NCBI RefSeq assembly: GCF_964031245.1
Contig: NZ_OZ035017.1
Span: 899,402-963,401 of the forward strand
Length of the DNA: 64,000 nucleotides
Reading direction: 5' to 3'
DNA from: Rickettsiella endosymbiont of Miltochrista miniata
GTDB taxonomy: Bacteria; Pseudomonadota; Gammaproteobacteria; Diplorickettsiales; Diplorickettsiaceae
The position numbers were made by a program, and so were the translations under genes. The notes under the pieces were generated by a model that did not search any database, had not been told where the DNA came from, and worked only from the letters and a program-made list of their open reading frames with translations. Below, piece after piece: positions 57,273-64,000 of the stretch (position 1 is its first letter; each line of letters starts with the position of its first letter).

Positions 57273-59183
57273 TTATAAGGAATAAACCAATAAAAAAATA
57301 ATGATTCCCAACACCATAATAAACGCATATTGATAAATGTAACCCGATTGCAGACGACGTAATATATTAGATAACCAACTAATACGCCTTCCTGATCCAT
57401 CAATCAGTTTTTGATCGAGTACATTCGCATCAACATTAAAAAATAATTTTGCTAAGCGCCGACCACCGTTCGCAAATACGCGCTGATTAAATTCATCAAA
57501 ACCATATTTATTCACCAAAACTCGATACAACCACGCAAAATGTTTTTGTGTCCAAGCAGGAATGGCAGGAAATTGACAATAACAAAACCACGCCAACACG
57601 ATACCTAGGACAGAAAAAATAGTTGCCGTACTTAATATTTGCTCAGTGGTCATCATCTGATGATTAGGTAGCACGCTCAGACTACCAGCAAGTAAACCCG
57701 GAACATTTAAAAAAGGCGGCATTAATAAAAACCCGGCTATCGCTGAAGGAATCGCTAAAACAATTAAACTGAACTTAACGATAGCCGTGGTTTTTTGATA
57801 ATGTTGGACGGGTATGCGCGCTTGGCTATGAAACACCAGGAAAAAGGCACGAAAAATATAAAATGCGGTGACCCATGCACCGATTAGCACACAATAATAG
57901 GCATAAGATGCGGCAGGTAAAGTCGATGCATGCACTGCATCGATAATAGCATCCTTAGAATAAAAACCTGAAAAAGGCGGTACTGCCGCCAATGCTAAGG
58001 CGCCGACCAAAAAGCAACCATAAGTCAACGGCATCACTTTCGCTAAGCCGCCCATTTTACGAATATCTTGTTCATGATGCATGCTTAAGATGACGGAGCC
58101 TGCCGCTAAAAATAATAATGCTTTGAAAAAAGCATGTGTCACTAAGTGAAACATGCCTGCCGCATACGCCGAAGCACCCAAACCAACCATCATATAACCC
58201 AGTTGCGAAAGCGTAGAATAAGCAATGATGCGTTTAATATCGTTTTGCACGATCGCCACTAAGCCCATAAATAACGCGGTGGTCGCACCTAAAATTAAAA
58301 TAAGATTTAACACGCTCGGTGCATATTCATATAAAGGCGAGAGACGTGCGACTAAATAAACACCGGCGGTAACCATGGTAGCCGCATGAATTAATGCTGA
58401 AATAGGTGTAGGACCTTCCATGGATTCCGGCAACCAAACATGCAACGGTATCTGTGCAGATTTTCCCATTGCGCCAACAAATAACAGAAAACAAATGACT
58501 GCAATAACCGAATAAGAAGTATGTGGAAAAATACTGATACTGGCGTCTTTCAATGCAGGTGCAGCATGAAAAACTTGGTAATAATCTAAACTACCAAAAT
58601 AATTAAATAATAGCGCAATGCCTAAAAAGAACCCAAAATCGCCGACACGATTCACCAGAAAAGCTTTTAAACTTCCGGCATTCGCCGCTTCGCGCTTAAA
58701 CCAAAAACCAATCAACAAATATGAAACCAAACCCACTGCTTCCCAGCCAAAAAATAACTGCAGAAAATTATTCGCACTCACCAACATCAACATCGCAAAA
58801 GTAAATGCTGACATATAACTAAAAAAACGCTTATAACCTGGATCGCCGGCCATGTAGGTAACACTATAAATATGCACTATCAATGAAATAAACGTGACGA
58901 TAAGAAACATCACTACGGTTAACGGATCAATTAAAAAACCGATATTAAAGCGAAATTTACCGGTCAAATCCCACAAATAAAGGTTTCCGTCATAAGCGCC
59001 CGCGTGTAAAAAAAAGATTTGGTAAGCAAAATACAGTGATAAAGCGAATGAAACAGCAACACCTAAAATAGTGATCGTATGGGCCAAGCGATCACTCACA
59101 CGTTGACCACCTAAACCGGCAAATAAGGCGCCCACTAAAGGGCACAATACCAATGCGAGGTTGATTAACTGATAATGATTCAT
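57273..59183 (-). CDS. nuoL: NADH-quinone oxidoreductase subunit L
   Basis: 636 residues from ATG 59183 behind AAGGGG (a TTG lies two codons earlier). FFGWEAVGLVSYLLIGFWF, SAQIPLHVWLPESMEGPTPI and IKRIIAYSTLSQLGYMMVG mark it. The long C-terminal amphipathic helix that braces NuoM and NuoN and the last anchor helix are present. Confidence 0.96.
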   Translation of the reverse strand: MNHYQLINLALVLCPLVGALFAGLGGQRVSDRLAHTITILGVAVSFALSLYFAYQIFFLHAGAYDGNLYLWDLTGKFRFNIGFLIDPLTVVMFLIVTFISLIVHIYSVTYMAGDPGYKRFFSYMSAFTFAMLMLVSANNFLQLFFGWEAVGLVSYLLIGFWFKREAANAGSLKAFLVNRVGDFGFFLGIALLFNYFGSLDYYQVFHAAPALKDASISIFPHTSYSVIAVICFLLFVGAMGKSAQIPLHVWLPESMEGPTPISALIHAATMVTAGVYLVARLSPLYEYAPSVLNLILILGATTALFMGLVAIVQNDIKRIIAYSTLSQLGYMMVGLGASAYAAGMFHLVTHAFFKALLFLAAGSVILSMHHEQDIRKMGGLAKVMPLTYGCFLVGALALAAVPPFSGFYSKDAIIDAVHASTLPAASYAYYCVLIGAWVTAFYIFRAFFLVFHSQARIPVQHYQKTTAIVKFSLIVLAIPSAIAGFLLMPPFLNVPGLLAGSLSVLPNHQMMTTEQILSTATIFSVLGIVLAWFCYCQFPAIPAWTQKHFAWLYRVLVNKYGFDEFNQRVFANGGRRLAKLFFNVDANVLDQKLIDGSGRRISWLSNILRRLQSGYIYQYAFIMVLGIIIFLLVYSL

Positions 59184-59189
59184 TACCAA

Positions 59190-59495
59190 CTACCCCTTCA
59201 AACGATTTAAGGCATCGACTTGTATGCTATGTCGGGTGCGGAATAAAACAATCAATATCGCTAAGCCGATGGCCGCTTCAACAGCGGCCACAGCCAACAC
59301 AAAAAACACAAACACTTGGCCGGATAAATCCGCAAAAAAATGTGAGAATGCGACAAAATTCATATTCACGGCTAATAATAGTAGCTCGACGCACATCAGT
59401 AAAATAATGATATTTTTCCGATTGATTATCAATCCGAGTAAACCCAAGCTGAATACGATAGCGGCGAGTATTAAGTAATAATTTAACGGAATCAT
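59190..59495 (-). CDS. nuoK: NADH-quinone oxidoreductase subunit K
   Basis: 101 residues with three membrane helices. Conserved glutamates occur in [20 protein letters not shown] and [18 protein letters not shown]. It overlaps nuoJ by 4 bases and precedes nuoL. Confidence 0.96.
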   Translation of the reverse strand: MIPLNYYLILAAIVFSLGLLGLIINRKNIIILLMCVELLLLAVNMNFVAFSHFFADLSGQVFVFFVLAVAAVEAAIGLAILIVLFRTRHSIQVDALNRLKG

Positions 59496-60091
59496 TTTTT
59501 TCTCTCGGCTGGCATTTTTATAATTCGTAATCGATCCGAAGGCTTCACTTTTAATTGTAATTCAGGCGCAATCGCTTTATTCAAACGCTTTTCACGAAAA
59601 CTCAAGGCGATGGTCGCAATAATACCCACCAGTAATAAAACACCGGTAATTTCAAAGGGATAGGCATACTGCGTATACAGTACATCTCCTAAGGCTTGTG
59701 TATTACTCGCATCTTGAGACAATGGCAGCAGGCCGGGAGTACCCGAAAGCGGAAATACCGCGTAGATCAATAATGCCAATAAGATCAGCACACTGATAAC
59801 CGCAAAAAATAGATAACGCACGTGGATAGGTTGCTTTTCTGCACTAGCAATATTCAGAGTCATAATGACGAATAAAAATAGCGTCATGACCGCGCCGACG
59901 TACACTAAAACCAAGATTAAACCTAAAAATTCTGCTTCTAATAATATCCATAAAGCGGCAGCAGCAAAAAAAGCCAGCACTAAAAACAACGCGCAACGAA
60001 CCGGATTACGCGAAATTATCGTCATTAACGCCGCGCCAATTAACATTGCAGCGAATAAGAAGAAAGCACCTTGTTGAATCGGAAATATCAT
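59492..60091 (-). CDS. nuoJ: NADH-quinone oxidoreductase subunit J
   Basis: 199 residues from ATG 60091 ([11 protein letters not shown]). The open frame reaches 60154, but its extra 21 residues are translated palindromic repeat. It has five membrane helices, with [20 protein letters not shown] typical. The tail is Lys/Arg-rich. It is separated from nuoI by a composite repeat. Confidence 0.95.
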   Translation of the reverse strand: MIFPIQQGAFFLFAAMLIGAALMTIISRNPVRCALFLVLAFFAAAALWILLEAEFLGLILVLVYVGAVMTLFLFVIMTLNIASAEKQPIHVRYLFFAVISVLILLALLIYAVFPLSGTPGLLPLSQDASNTQALGDVLYTQYAYPFEITGVLLLVGIIATIALSFREKRLNKAIAPELQLKVKPSDRLRIIKMPAERKK

Positions 60092-60109
60092 AAATAAATA
60101 CTTAAAATT

Positions 60110-60275
60110 TAGATTGCCGCGCGCTGCGCGCTCGCAATGACGAAAACCAACCATCCCTCATGACGAGCTCACGAAGTGAGCGTGGCCATCTTAGATTGCC
60201 GCGCGCTACGCGCTCGCAATGACGAAAACCAACGTCATGGCGAGCGAATGGAATGAGCGTAGCCATCCAATGACG
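60110..60275. repeat. Composite palindromic repeat, copy 12, inside the nuo operon
   Basis: Three modules in series: AGATTGCCGCGCGCTGCGCG/CTCGCAATGACG, then CTCATGACGAGCTCACGAAG with GTGAGCGTGGCCATCTTAG, then a second AGATTGCCGCGCGCTACGCG hairpin and CGTCATGGCGAGCGAATGG with GAATGAGCGTAGCCATCC. It is the largest copy in the window and splits nuoI from nuoJ. Confidence 0.85.
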
Positions 60276-60279
60276 AAAA

Positions 60280-60777
60280 TCAACGATAAGGGGCATCTTC
60301 TTTCCTTTCTTCCGCTATCTGTTTTTCATATTTGTCACCAATTGCCAGCAACTTTTCCTTAGTCATAATTTCTTCGCCACGATTTTCAAAATGATAATGT
60401 GGAATATTGGTTTCGACGATGGCATCTACCGGGCATGATTCTTCGCAAAATCCACAATAAATGCATTTAAATAAATCGATTTCATATAAGGTCGTGCGTC
60501 TGGAACCATCATCACGTGGCTCTGCTTCAATCGTAATTGCCAACGCCGGACACACCGCTTCACATAATTTACAGGCAATGCAGCGTTCCTCACCATTAGG
60601 GTAACGACGTAATGCATGTAAACCGCGAAACCGGACTGAACGTGGCGTTTCCTCTTCGGGAAATTGGATCGTGACTTTTTTCTTAAAAAAATGTCGGCCG
60701 GTCACACCCAGTCCCTTAAAAAGTTCCCAAAGTGTGAAGGTTTTGATGAGCTGTACGATTTTTCTTAACAAGTTCAT
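60280..60777 (-). CDS. nuoI: NADH-quinone oxidoreductase subunit I
   Basis: 165 residues. Two 4Fe-4S ferredoxin motifs are complete: [13 protein letters not shown] and [16 protein letters not shown]. It carries the last clusters before quinone. It overlaps nuoH by 4 bases. Confidence 0.97.
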   Translation of the reverse strand: MNLLRKIVQLIKTFTLWELFKGLGVTGRHFFKKKVTIQFPEEETPRSVRFRGLHALRRYPNGEERCIACKLCEAVCPALAITIEAEPRDDGSRRTTLYEIDLFKCIYCGFCEESCPVDAIVETNIPHYHFENRGEEIMTKEKLLAIGDKYEKQIAEERKEDAPYR

Positions 60778-61802
60778 ACGTTAAACCAAGGACCCCATTT
60801 AAATTGTACAGCGACCGCCACCACCGATATCCAAAGTAAAGTAACCGGAATTAACACCTTCCAACCCAAACGCATTAATTGATCGTAGCGATAACGGGGA
60901 AAAGTTGCTCGCGACCAAATAAAAAGCCCCAAAAAACTAATCATTTTTATAAAAAACCAAATGATACCGGGAACCCATACGAATGCCTGATCTAACCCCG
61001 CAATACCTTGAAAAGGTGATAACCAACCCCCTAAAAACAATAAGCTGGCAATGGCTGAAATCAAAATCATATTCATATATTCAGCGAGAAAGAATAAAGC
61101 AAAACTAACGCCTGAATATTCGACATGAAAACCCGCTACAATTTCGGATTCACCTTCCGCTAAATCAAAAGGAGCGCGGTTGGTTTCAGCGATTCCCGAA
61201 ATCCAATAGCAAACAAATAATGGTAGTAATGGTAACCAATACCAATGCCAAATGCCGCCTTGTTGGCGAAGCACAATATCATGCAGATTCATACTGCCCG
61301 CTGCTAATAAAACACCGACAAACGAAAAGCCCATGGCAATTTCATAAGAAATGGTCTGCGCCGCTGCTCTTAGCGAGCCCAGCAAAGCATATTTAGAGTT
61401 AGTCGCCCAACCTGCTATTAAAATGCCATATACACCCAACGAAGTAATCGCAAATAAATAAAGTACACCGGCATTAATTTGCGTTAATGCCAAACCTTCG
61501 CTAAACGGAATAACTGCCCAAGCGGCTAACGCCGGGGCGATGGTAATAACCGGGGCTAAAATAAATAAATAACGATTCGACGCGGTGGGAACAATGATTT
61601 CTTTGGTAATCAACTTAATCACATCGGCTATGGGCTGTAGAAAGCCTAAGGGCCCCACCCGATTCGGTCCTATCCGCGTTTGCATATAACCGATACCTTT
61701 ACGTTCAATAAAGGTTAAGTACGCAACCGTTAGCAATAAAGGGATGGTAATGACAACTATCTTGATCAAGATCCAAATTAATAATACTAAATCATTCAGC
61801 AT
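60774..61802 (-). CDS. nuoH: NADH-quinone oxidoreductase subunit H
   Basis: 342 residues from ATG 61802 (the longer frame starts at a TTG, 61820). It has eight membrane helices, with [20 protein letters not shown] and [20 protein letters not shown] lining the quinone site. It overlaps the end of nuoG by 11 bases. Confidence 0.96.
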   Translation of the reverse strand: MLNDLVLLIWILIKIVVITIPLLLTVAYLTFIERKGIGYMQTRIGPNRVGPLGFLQPIADVIKLITKEIIVPTASNRYLFILAPVITIAPALAAWAVIPFSEGLALTQINAGVLYLFAITSLGVYGILIAGWATNSKYALLGSLRAAAQTISYEIAMGFSFVGVLLAAGSMNLHDIVLRQQGGIWHWYWLPLLPLFVCYWISGIAETNRAPFDLAEGESEIVAGFHVEYSGVSFALFFLAEYMNMILISAIASLLFLGGWLSPFQGIAGLDQAFVWVPGIIWFFIKMISFLGLFIWSRATFPRYRYDQLMRLGWKVLIPVTLLWISVVAVAVQFKWGPWFNV

Positions 61803-64000
61803 AGAGTTTAACCTCGCCAAATGATTCGCCTAAAGCGGCAGTTTCTTCACAACCGGCGGCAATGTAAACACACTGATCAGGAATACCTGCTTGTATCGAC
61901 AGCGGTAATAAAACCTGGCCTACGCCTTGTTCGATACGAATTAATTGACCAGAAGTAAAATTTAATTCATTGGCTAATGTGGGATTCATGGCAACAGAAA
62001 CCGGATCATTCGTTGCTGAAGCTTGTAACGCTAACGATCGACGCACTAAACTATCGACACTATAAATAGGCCACTCACTGACGCGTGTTATTTTGTTTTT
62101 GTCCTGTTGCGAAGTTTGCATCACATTAAAGTCGATGTTTAGGTTTTGTGTATCGAGCTTAGCGGCAAGCTGAGCGAGTCCAAGATATTCTAGTAATGTT
62201 GGCTCCAGCTCTTCACGAATAAAGGCATGATCGGATCGGTTAAAATCAGCTAATTCCAAACTATTGCCTAATGTCTGAAGGATTTCCCATCCTGAACGCG
62301 ACTGCACTAACGGCGGTATCGCTGCTGAAAAGCTTTGCCAACAACCCGCCATATTGATAAAGCTACCTTCAATCTCAGCAAATGTTGCCATCGGTAAAAT
62401 AACATGCGCATGATCTAACAACGATTTCGCTTTAAACGGTGATAAAGCTAATACAAAATCGGCTTGCTTTAACGCCTTGCTAACCTGTTGCGGATTAGCG
62501 CAATCTAAAGTGGGCTCGATATTTAATAGCATAAACGCGCGTAAATCCGCATTGAGCATCTCAGCAGCGGATAAACCAGGTTCAGCAACGGAAACACCGC
62601 ACGGCAAACGATGGGGTATAGCGCCGGCTAAGCTAGCGCCCGCGCTATTCGCACCTTCGCTTAAAGTCACACAACGTGCGCCGGCCTGCTGAGCAATAAA
62701 CTGCGTTAATAATCGAATTAAACTTGCTTGTGGATGGTTATGTGCCAAGGCGCCCAATACGATCAGCGTATTTTCGGACGCTTTTAATTGTTCAGCCAAA
62801 TCACTTTGTATGGGACTGGCTGGGATCGCAGCAAACGCCGCCAGTGATTTTTCATCATCCGCCACCGCTCTAGCAATGCTCAATAAAGTGGGTACGAATG
62901 TATCCGGACTCACGCGCCAGTTTTCATGCAATGCAAAAGGAACACTGACATCCACACAATGCAGACTCGCAATTTTTGTGCCTGTTAAATTCGCTTTGCG
63001 CAAGCGATGCGCCGCTATCGGTTGTTCACGTCGAATATTCGAACCTACCAACCACACAAAATTGGCCTTTTCGAATTCAGACAACGTGATCCCCAGCGGG
63101 CACAGCGCTGAGTGCATTTGATCCGATACATCGGTTTGATGCAAACGATGATCAATATGCGGCGACCCCAAACTACGCAATAATTTTTGGAAAAAATAAA
63201 ATTCTTCTGTCGTACAGGAAGGCGAAGCCAAACCTCCGATAGCTTGAGAACCGTGTGTTTGCAGAATTTTTTTAAATTCAGTCACCACTTTTGCTAGCGC
63301 GGTTTCCCAATCGACAATAAACCATTGTCCATTTTCTTTAATGTGCGGTTTTGTTAAGCGTTCTTTACTATGAATGCCGAGATAACTATATCGATCCCGA
63401 TCCGATAGCCAAGTCTCATTGATCGCTTCATTCTCACGTGGCACTGCCCGCATCACTTGTTCGCGACGTGTATGTAAATAAATATTAGAGCCCAAACAAT
63501 CATGCGGCGCTATGCTAGCGGATTGTTGTAATTCCCAAGCACGTGCAGTAAAGCGAAAGGGTTTCGACGTGAGCGCACCGACAGGGCAAAGGTCTATAAT
63601 ATTTCCTGATAATTCTGATTCCAAACTATGTTCGATATAGGTGCTGATTTGTAAATCTTCGCCACGATTCAGTGTGCCTAATTCTTTAATTCCAGCAATT
63701 TCCTGACCAAAACGCACGCAACGGGTACATTGTATGCAGCGTGTCATTTCAGTTGAAATTAAAGATCCCAAATTATCATCTTTGACGGAACGTTTACCTT
63801 CAGTAAACCGTGACAGCGAAGAACCATAACCTAAGGAAAGATCTTGTAATTCGCATTCGCCGCCTTGATCACAGATGGGACAATCTAAAGGATGGTTAAT
63901 GAGTAAGAATTCCATCACTGAACGTTGCGCTTCTTTGGTTTTTGCTGATGTCGTATAAACTTTCATACCCGCTGTTACTGGCGTCGCGCAAGCCGGTAAC
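61792..64000 (-). CDS. nuoG: NADH-quinone oxidoreductase subunit G (5' end outside window)
   Basis: The frame runs to the right edge through [11 protein letters not shown], so the N-terminus lies beyond. Visible are the [2Fe-2S]/[4Fe-4S] ligands in [19 protein letters not shown] and [14 protein letters not shown], then a second cluster region ([14 protein letters not shown]) and the molybdopterin-oxidoreductase-like domain with [14 protein letters not shown]. That domain lacks cofactor, as in all NuoG. It is followed by nuoH. Confidence 0.96.
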   Translation of the reverse strand, partial: LPACATPVTAGMKVYTTSAKTKEAQRSVMEFLLINHPLDCPICDQGGECELQDLSLGYGSSLSRFTEGKRSVKDDNLGSLISTEMTRCIQCTRCVRFGQEIAGIKELGTLNRGEDLQISTYIEHSLESELSGNIIDLCPVGALTSKPFRFTARAWELQQSASIAPHDCLGSNIYLHTRREQVMRAVPRENEAINETWLSDRDRYSYLGIHSKERLTKPHIKENGQWFIVDWETALAKVVTEFKKILQTHGSQAIGGLASPSCTTEEFYFFQKLLRSLGSPHIDHRLHQTDVSDQMHSALCPLGITLSEFEKANFVWLVGSNIRREQPIAAHRLRKANLTGTKIASLHCVDVSVPFALHENWRVSPDTFVPTLLSIARAVADDEKSLAAFAAIPASPIQSDLAEQLKASENTLIVLGALAHNHPQASLIRLLTQFIAQQAGARCVTLSEGANSAGASLAGAIPHRLPCGVSVAEPGLSAAEMLNADLRAFMLLNIEPTLDCANPQQVSKALKQADFVLALSPFKAKSLLDHAHVILPMATFAEIEGSFINMAGCWQSFSAAIPPLVQSRSGWEILQTLGNSLELADFNRSDHAFIREELEPTLLEYLGLAQLAAKLDTQNLNIDFNVMQTSQQDKNKITRVSEWPIYSVDSLVRRSLALQASATNDPVSVAMNPTLANELNFTSGQLIRIEQGVGQVLLPLSIQAGIPDQCVYIAAGCEETAALGESFGEVKLYAE

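Noticed and set aside
60102-60296. Minus-strand frame of 64 codons between nuoI and nuoJ
   Set aside because: It consists of repeat modules and has no ribosome site or family resemblance.
1-64000. CRISPR arrays, tRNA and rRNA genes
   Set aside because: No regularly spaced direct repeats with unique spacers and no cloverleaf or rRNA signatures were recognised by eye. The dispersed repeats are singletons at separate loci. A tRNA scan would be the decisive check.

Overview
The window looks like part of the chromosome of an AT-rich gammaproteobacterium with an intracellular lifestyle. The housekeeping genes (lapAB, rpsA-cmk, accD-folC, tol-pal, ruvABC-yebC, nuo) are gammaproteobacterial. The accessory genes include effector-like hypothetical proteins without homologues I can name, a yefM-yoeB toxin-antitoxin pair, an Rpn/YhgA-like nuclease, and a dispersed palindromic repeat in many intergenic gaps. 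Legionellales, Coxiellaceae/Rickettsiella-like, is my best guess. It rests on protein character and not on any search.

Layout. 0-12.9 kb: end of an ABC-F gene, lapB-lapA, rpsA-cmk-pyrF-SPOR protein, an SbmA/YddA-type ABC transporter, yefM-yoeB, a purine permease and folC-accD. 13-21.5 kb, minus strand: potDCBA (spermidine/putrescine uptake), truA, cpoB, pal, a frame-disrupted tolB and a frame-disrupted cytochrome b561 gene. 21.7-28.4 kb: accessory island with a degenerate AmiD-like amidase, an MFS transporter, an AmpC-like serine hydrolase, a cupin and two effector-like proteins. 28.6-36.8 kb: tolA-tolR-tolQ, ruvB, a second island (Rpn nuclease plus two unknowns), then ruvA-ruvC-yebC. The two islands split what is usually one ruvCAB-tolQRAB-pal-cpoB neighbourhood. 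37-42.9 kb: three tandem paralogous membrane proteins, aspS, an FmdB-type zinc ribbon protein and an unknown. 43-49.3 kb, plus strand: proS, an EVE protein, radC, rpmB-rpmG and an 865-residue membrane-spanning unknown. 49.3-54.2 kb, minus strand: lysS, prfB with its programmed +1 frameshift, a small coiled-coil protein, a fatty-acid desaturase and a BON lipoprotein. 54.2-64 kb: nuoN to nuoG of respiratory complex I, with nuoG cut by the right edge.

How the genes work together. The core encodes envelope maintenance (LapAB, Tol-Pal), translation (S1, L28, L33, RF2, three aminoacyl-tRNA synthetases), recombination (RuvABC), polyamine uptake and complex I. Points of most interest: an OMP decarboxylase of eukaryotic type; clustered single-base indels in tolB and the adjacent b561 gene; an amidase homologue lacking most zinc ligands; a protease-like Cys/His protein; a C-terminal module apparently shared by two otherwise unrelated large unknowns; and a palindromic repeat family at twelve intergenic loci. 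No tRNA, rRNA or CRISPR was recognised. No gene-free stretch exceeds about 300 bases.
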